From Frankiales bacterium (GTDB lineage Bacteria > Actinomycetota > Actinomycetes > Mycobacteriales > SCTD01), in contig JAOPWK010000133.1 of assembly GCA_025965735.1 (NCBI GenBank), forward strand, positions 1 to 23,809: a stretch of 23,809 nucleotides of DNA, written 5' to 3'. The translations under genes and the position numbers were made by a program. The notes under the pieces are model-generated. The model made no database searches. It was not told the origin of the DNA and was given only the letters and a program-made list of their open reading frames with translations. Shown piece after piece: positions 20,295-23,809 of the stretch. The first letter of the stretch is position 1; each line of letters begins with the position of its first letter.

Positions 20295-21136
20295 CGGCGG
20301 GAGACCACCACCCCGAGCAGACCCGGACCGACGTGGGCACCGACGACGGCGCCGACCTCGGACACGTGCACCGAGTCCAGGCCCGGCATCCGGACGAGCA
20401 GCCGCTCGGCGAGCGCCGACGCCTTGTCGGCCGCCGCCAGGTGGTGGACCGCGACGTCGACGGGTCCGTCGCCGGCGCGCTGCACGGCCAGGTCCTCGAG
20501 CCGGGCCAGCGCCTTGGACGCCGTACGCACCTTCTCCAGCGGCGCGATGCGCCCGCCGGTCACGTGCAGCAGCGGCTTGACGGCCAGCGCGGTACCGACA
20601 AGCGCTGCTGCTGCGCCGATCCGGCCACCGCGGCGGAGGTGCTCGAGGGTGTCCACGTAGAACAGCACGTCGGTCGCGCCGGCCACCTTGCGCGCCGCGG
20701 CCTCGACCTCCTGGGTGCTCCCGCCGTCGCGCGCAGCCCGGGCCGCAGCCAGCACGGCGAAGCCCAGTCCCATCGCGATGGTGCCGCTGTCCACCACCCG
20801 CACCTCGATGCCGTCGGCCTCGACGTCGGCGGCGGCCAGCACGGCCGCGTCGTACGTCCCGGACAGCGCGGCCGACAGGTGCACCGACACGATGCAGCTG
20901 GCTGCACTGGCGCGGTACGCCGCCGCGAGCTCGCCCGGCGTCGGTCGCGACGTGGACACCTGCATGCGGCGCTCGGCCAGCGCGGAGGCGACGTCGCCGG
21001 GCGAGACCTCCGCCCCCTCGGTGCCGGTGCGGCTGCCGAGGACGACGTGCAGCGGGACGACGCCCACCTGCGAGGACTCCGCGACGCCTTCCGGCAGGTA
21101 CGCCGTGCTGTCGGTGACCACCACGACGCCGCTCAT
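20291..21136 (-). CDS. DegV/FakB-family fatty-acid-binding protein
   Basis: A 281-residue two-domain protein that binds a fatty acid. The N-terminal domain has TDSTAYLP (8-15), the ligand loop STSRPTPGE (61-69, with T62 and S63 contacting the carboxylate) and VHLSAALSGTYDAA (85-98). The C-terminal domain has YVDTLEHLRRGGRIG and KPLLHVTGGRIAPLEKVRT. In Firmicutes, FakB presents the fatty acid to kinase FakA; no FakA homologue is seen in this window. ATG at 21136 lacks a Shine-Dalgarno but has TAGCCT exactly six bases upstream, pointing to a leaderless mRNA. It overlaps plsY by four bases and is divergent from the M14 peptidase gene, with 77 bases between them. Confidence 0.93.
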   Translation of the reverse strand: MSGVVVVTDSTAYLPEGVAESSQVGVVPLHVVLGSRTGTEGAEVSPGDVASALAERRMQVSTSRPTPGELAAAYRASAASCIVSVHLSAALSGTYDAAVLAAADVEADGIEVRVVDSGTIAMGLGFAVLAAARAARDGGSTQEVEAAARKVAGATDVLFYVDTLEHLRRGGRIGAAAALVGTALAVKPLLHVTGGRIAPLEKVRTASKALARLEDLAVQRAGDGPVDVAVHHLAAADKASALAERLLVRMPGLDSVHVSEVGAVVGAHVGPGLLGVVVSRR

Positions 21137-21142
21137 GGGCGC

Positions 21143-21148
21143 AGGCTA
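21143..21148 (-). promoter_or_regulatory. Predicted leaderless -10 box of degV
   Basis: TAGCCT, then six bases, then ATG at 21136 on the minus strand. The absence of a Shine-Dalgarno and the exact spacing support a leaderless start. The -35 is not recognisable. Confidence 0.45.
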
Positions 21149-21213
21149 GGTGAAGCGGGACGAGCGCCGCACCTCCCTGTCGCTCGGCGTCCAAGCCTGT
21201 CACCATCCCGGCC

Positions 21214-23809
21214 GTGAAGCGACTCCTGCGCACGGCCGTGGCCACGATCCTGCTCGCCGGCGGGGCGGTGGTGGTCCAGCCCGCACCCGCGCTCGCGACC
21301 CCGGTGGCGGCCGACGACGCGGCGTACGAGCGCTGCGGCCGGGTGTTCCCCGACCCGCAGGCGTACGGCCCCTCGCCGACCCCGCTCCCGGGCGAGTCGC
21401 CGTGGGCGAAGGGGAACGCGGTGTGCCGGGCGGTCGACTTCATCCAGTACGACGAGGCGCTCACCGGGCTGGAGTACCTCGAGCAGCGCTACCCCGGGTT
21501 CGTCGAGGTCTACAACCTCAAGGAGGACTTCGCGGAGGTCCTGTCGCTCACCGAGGGCGAGGGCCAGTCGGCCGGCCTGCCGACCAACACGCTCGAGCGC
21601 AACAAGGCCGACCTCTACATGGTGCGCATCACGGACGAGTCCGTGCCGGCGAAGGACAAGAAGCGCTTCCTGTTCACGCTGTCGCTGCACGGCATCGAGA
21701 AGGCCGGGCTGGAAGGCGGTCTGCGCGCCGCAGAGGACCTCGCCACGTGGGCGGCGGAGACGCCGGAGCAGCCCATCATGGAGACGCTGCCGGACGCCTC
21801 GCTGCCGGCGGGCGCGGCGATGAAGCAGTCCGAGGCGTGGTTCGCGCTGAACAACCCGGACGGCTGGCGGCGCGGTGACACCGCGCAGGGCGGCCTGTCC
21901 TACCAGCGCTACAACGGCAACGGCGTCGACCTGAACCGCGACTGGCCCGAGAAGGGCTACACCTACCGGCCGTACACGCCGGCCAGCGAGCCGGAGACGG
22001 CGACGTTCGCCAAGGTGCTCAAGGCGATCTCGCCGACGTGGGCCGGCGGGGTGGACCTGCACGGGCAGCTCATCGACCGCGCCTTCTCCTTCACCCTGCT
22101 CGGCGCCAGCCAGCGCCCGTACGGCAAGAACCAGCGGATGCTGCAGTTCACGCAGGGCGCCTACCAGGACGCCGAGACCCGGCTGTCGTGGAACCCGCTC
22201 ATCAAGCCCAACGACGCGCCGGAGGCGTGCGTGCCGCCCGGCACCAGCGGCACGATCAACGACCCGACGAGCGGGTGCGACCCGACGCCGCGCGTCTACG
22301 GCGTCCAGTACGGCTCGATCTGGGACACCATCGCCTACACGGTGACCGGCGCGATCGGGAACTGGGCGGACAGCGACATCGGCCTCAACGCCGACTTCAT
22401 CGACAACGAGATGAGCCTGTCGCACCTGTCGAACTGCGTCACCGGCAAGTGCTTCCTGCAGACCGCGGAGCAGCTGCACGTCGACGGCAACAAGTCGCTC
22501 ATCTACGCGATGATCAACTACACCCTGCAGCCCGAGGACCAGCGGTTCCGCTTCACCGGCAAGGCCGCGTACCTCACCCAGCCGAAGCGCCTGGTGCACA
22601 AGGGGACCTCCGCGCCGTCGACGCCGGGGGACCTCCCGGTGCAGGAGCCGCTGACCACCCAGCTGGTGAAGGAGCCCACCGCCGACGCGGTCTACGAGTT
22701 CGACGTGAAGGGACCCGCGGACCGGGTGCGCAGCGGCGGGCTGGTCGCCAAGGCGACGTACTCCAACGTCCAGGGAGTCGGCCCGGGCGCCGTGCTGGGG
22801 CTGGCGATAGACCGCTTCAGCGCTGCGGAGCCGGAGCCGGGCGGCACCCAGTGGACGACCGTCAACCAGGACTACAACCAGTCGCCGGCCTACCTGCAGA
22901 GCGGCATGCAGGTCGACGCCAACGACCTCGTGCCCGGCCGGTACCGCCTGCGGGTCTACGGCCCCGGGGCGGCGCTGGTCAACGCAGCGATCGAGTTCAC
23001 CAGGGGCCGCGCGTGGCCGGACCCCGGGCAGGTGCCGTACGACGTGAGCAACCTCGACTTCTTCGACGAGCTCAAGCCCTTCGTGGCGAAGGACCAGCTC
23101 ACTGCCGTCCCCGCGGCGGACGTCGCGGCCGGCCGGGCTCAGCTGCGCCGCTTCGACACCGTCATCGCCTCCGACCGCACCGCGACCGACCCGCGTACGG
23201 CCAAGGCGCTGAGGGCCTTCGCCGAGAGCGGCGGCAACGTCGTGCTCACCGACGACGCGCTCAAGGCGCTCGCGCCCATGGGGCTGGTCGGCGCAGACGA
23301 GGTCGTCGAGGAGAAGGTCTACGCCGGCTCGGTCTCCTTCACCGGGCCGGACGGCGCCGCCACCTACGACGACCCGCTCGCGGCGAACATCGACCTGCCC
23401 GGCTCCGCGGAGGGGCCGAACCGGCGCCGGCAGACCACTGAGCCGGTGCCCATCGGCTACGCGATCCAGGACGAGTCCGGCGCAGACCTTGCCACCGTGC
23501 CGCAGCACGGCGTCCTGCCCGCGGCCTGGGAGGAGGCAGGCGGTCGCGTGGTGGGCACCACCGGCGACTCCGACAGCGGCAACATCACCTACGGCGAGCT
23601 CACCGTCGGCAAGGGACGCGTCCGGATCCTCGGCTCCCTGCTGCCGTTCCCGACCGACGAGTTCGACCACCCGTACGGCCTGAACGACTACTCGGTCACG
23701 TTCACGGCGTACGACATGGCCAAGAACATGTGGTCCTGGACCAACCCGGCCAGGCTCCGCACGCCGGGTGGCGAGGCACCGGCCCGGCCGGCGACCGGGC
23801 GGTTGCCGG
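21214..23809 (+). CDS. Secreted M14 zinc carboxypeptidase, large multidomain; 3' end outside the window
   Basis: The frame is open from GTG at 21214 to the window edge, giving at least 865 residues. A signal peptide covers about 1-28 (basic start, hydrophobic core, ending APALA). The M14 zinc ligands are H159 and E162 (LHGIEKAG) and H283 (VDLHGQ), 120 residues later as expected. N241 and R242 (GVDLNRDW) are the substrate-carboxylate residues, with NNPDGW (213-218) and SEPETATF (258-265) as usual. The catalytic Glu is probably E399 in IDNEMS; this is less certain. Cysteines 41/71, 339/355 and 408/413 may form disulfides, fitting an exported protein. After the peptidase domain come a beta-rich region (about 440-620) and an alpha/beta segment (about 645-700, DTVIASDRTATDP, GGNVVLTDDA) like a glutamine-amidotransferase fold. 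There is no Shine-Dalgarno. It is divergent from degV. Confidence 0.9.
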   Translation, partial: MKRLLRTAVATILLAGGAVVVQPAPALATPVAADDAAYERCGRVFPDPQAYGPSPTPLPGESPWAKGNAVCRAVDFIQYDEALTGLEYLEQRYPGFVEVYNLKEDFAEVLSLTEGEGQSAGLPTNTLERNKADLYMVRITDESVPAKDKKRFLFTLSLHGIEKAGLEGGLRAAEDLATWAAETPEQPIMETLPDASLPAGAAMKQSEAWFALNNPDGWRRGDTAQGGLSYQRYNGNGVDLNRDWPEKGYTYRPYTPASEPETATFAKVLKAISPTWAGGVDLHGQLIDRAFSFTLLGASQRPYGKNQRMLQFTQGAYQDAETRLSWNPLIKPNDAPEACVPPGTSGTINDPTSGCDPTPRVYGVQYGSIWDTIAYTVTGAIGNWADSDIGLNADFIDNEMSLSHLSNCVTGKCFLQTAEQLHVDGNKSLIYAMINYTLQPEDQRFRFTGKAAYLTQPKRLVHKGTSAPSTPGDLPVQEPLTTQLVKEPTADAVYEFDVKGPADRVRSGGLVAKATYSNVQGVGPGAVLGLAIDRFSAAEPEPGGTQWTTVNQDYNQSPAYLQSGMQVDANDLVPGRYRLRVYGPGAALVNAAIEFTRGRAWPDPGQVPYDVSNLDFFDELKPFVAKDQLTAVPAADVAAGRAQLRRFDTVIASDRTATDPRTAKALRAFAESGGNVVLTDDALKALAPMGLVGADEVVEEKVYAGSVSFTGPDGAATYDDPLAANIDLPGSAEGPNRRRQTTEPVPIGYAIQDESGADLATVPQHGVLPAAWEEAGGRVVGTTGDSDSGNITYGELTVGKGRVRILGSLLPFPTDEFDHPYGLNDYSVTFTAYDMAKNMWSWTNPARLRTPGGEAPARPATGRLP

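Noticed and set aside
21133..23670. Open frame of over 800 codons on the minus strand, opposite the M14 peptidase
   Set aside because: It is rich in Arg, Val and Gly with no recognisable motif, and is explained by the GC-rich third positions of the plus-strand gene, which has a signal peptide and M14 motifs in order.

Overview
The window is very GC-rich, and almost every third codon position in the real genes is G or C. It has frequent GTG starts, many starts without a Shine-Dalgarno sequence, and protein families typical of Actinomycetota: a ChoD-like GMC oxidase with a cysteine cluster, an 'IF2-like' coiled-coil protein, and the degV / comEA / comEC / holA / rpsT / lepA neighbourhood. The organism is therefore an actinomycete chromosome. 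The genus cannot be told from the sequence alone. I see no rRNA, tRNA, CRISPR, insertion sequence or phage gene, and no gene-free stretch above 300 bases.

Layout, left to right. (1) 1-51: 5' end of a minus-strand gene running off the window, with an N-terminus like small type VII secretion (EspC-type) proteins. It is divergent from a FAD-dependent GMC oxidoreductase (189-1862). (2) 1905-3150 (-): a two-gene unit of Ala/Glu/Gln-rich coiled-coil proteins (CsbD-like, then IF2-like). (3) 3234-4268: a MarR-type repressor divergent from a VOC dioxygenase/glyoxalase, with a shared palindrome lying across back-to-back -35 boxes. (4) 4323-7257 (-): a DEAD-box RNA helicase with a long leader, and HemW. 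(5) 7293-9771 (+): a secreted PQQ-type sugar dehydrogenase homologue, a 46-residue protein coupled to it by a GTGA overlap, a histidine phosphatase and a PIG-L deacetylase. (6) 9768-14371 (-): lepA (translation factor EF4), a small conserved protein, an S9 prolyl-oligopeptidase-like peptidase and a zinc-ribbon protein, closely packed. (7) 14587-14862 (+): rpsT, divergent from lepA. (8) 14914-21136 (-): degV-plsY-comEA-comEC-holA-small membrane protein, mostly overlapping or abutting. (9) 21214 to the window end (+): a large secreted M14 zinc carboxypeptidase, 3'-truncated by the window.

Functional themes. Translation is represented by S20, EF4 and the RNA helicase; DNA replication and uptake by the Pol III delta subunit and ComEA/ComEC; phospholipid acylation by a DegV/FakB-type fatty-acid carrier overlapping a PlsY acyltransferase; secreted hydrolysis and oxidation by the M14 peptidase and the sugar dehydrogenase; and a small MarR-controlled ring-cleavage or detoxification switch. 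No clearly new multi-gene defence or mobile system is visible. The most informative points are the divergent MarR/VOC promoter, the DegV-PlsY coupling, the unrecognised small genes (8291-8431, 12120-12464/12539, 14914-15417), the helicase leader, and the recurring TANNNT-N6-8-start arrangement that suggests leaderless mRNAs.
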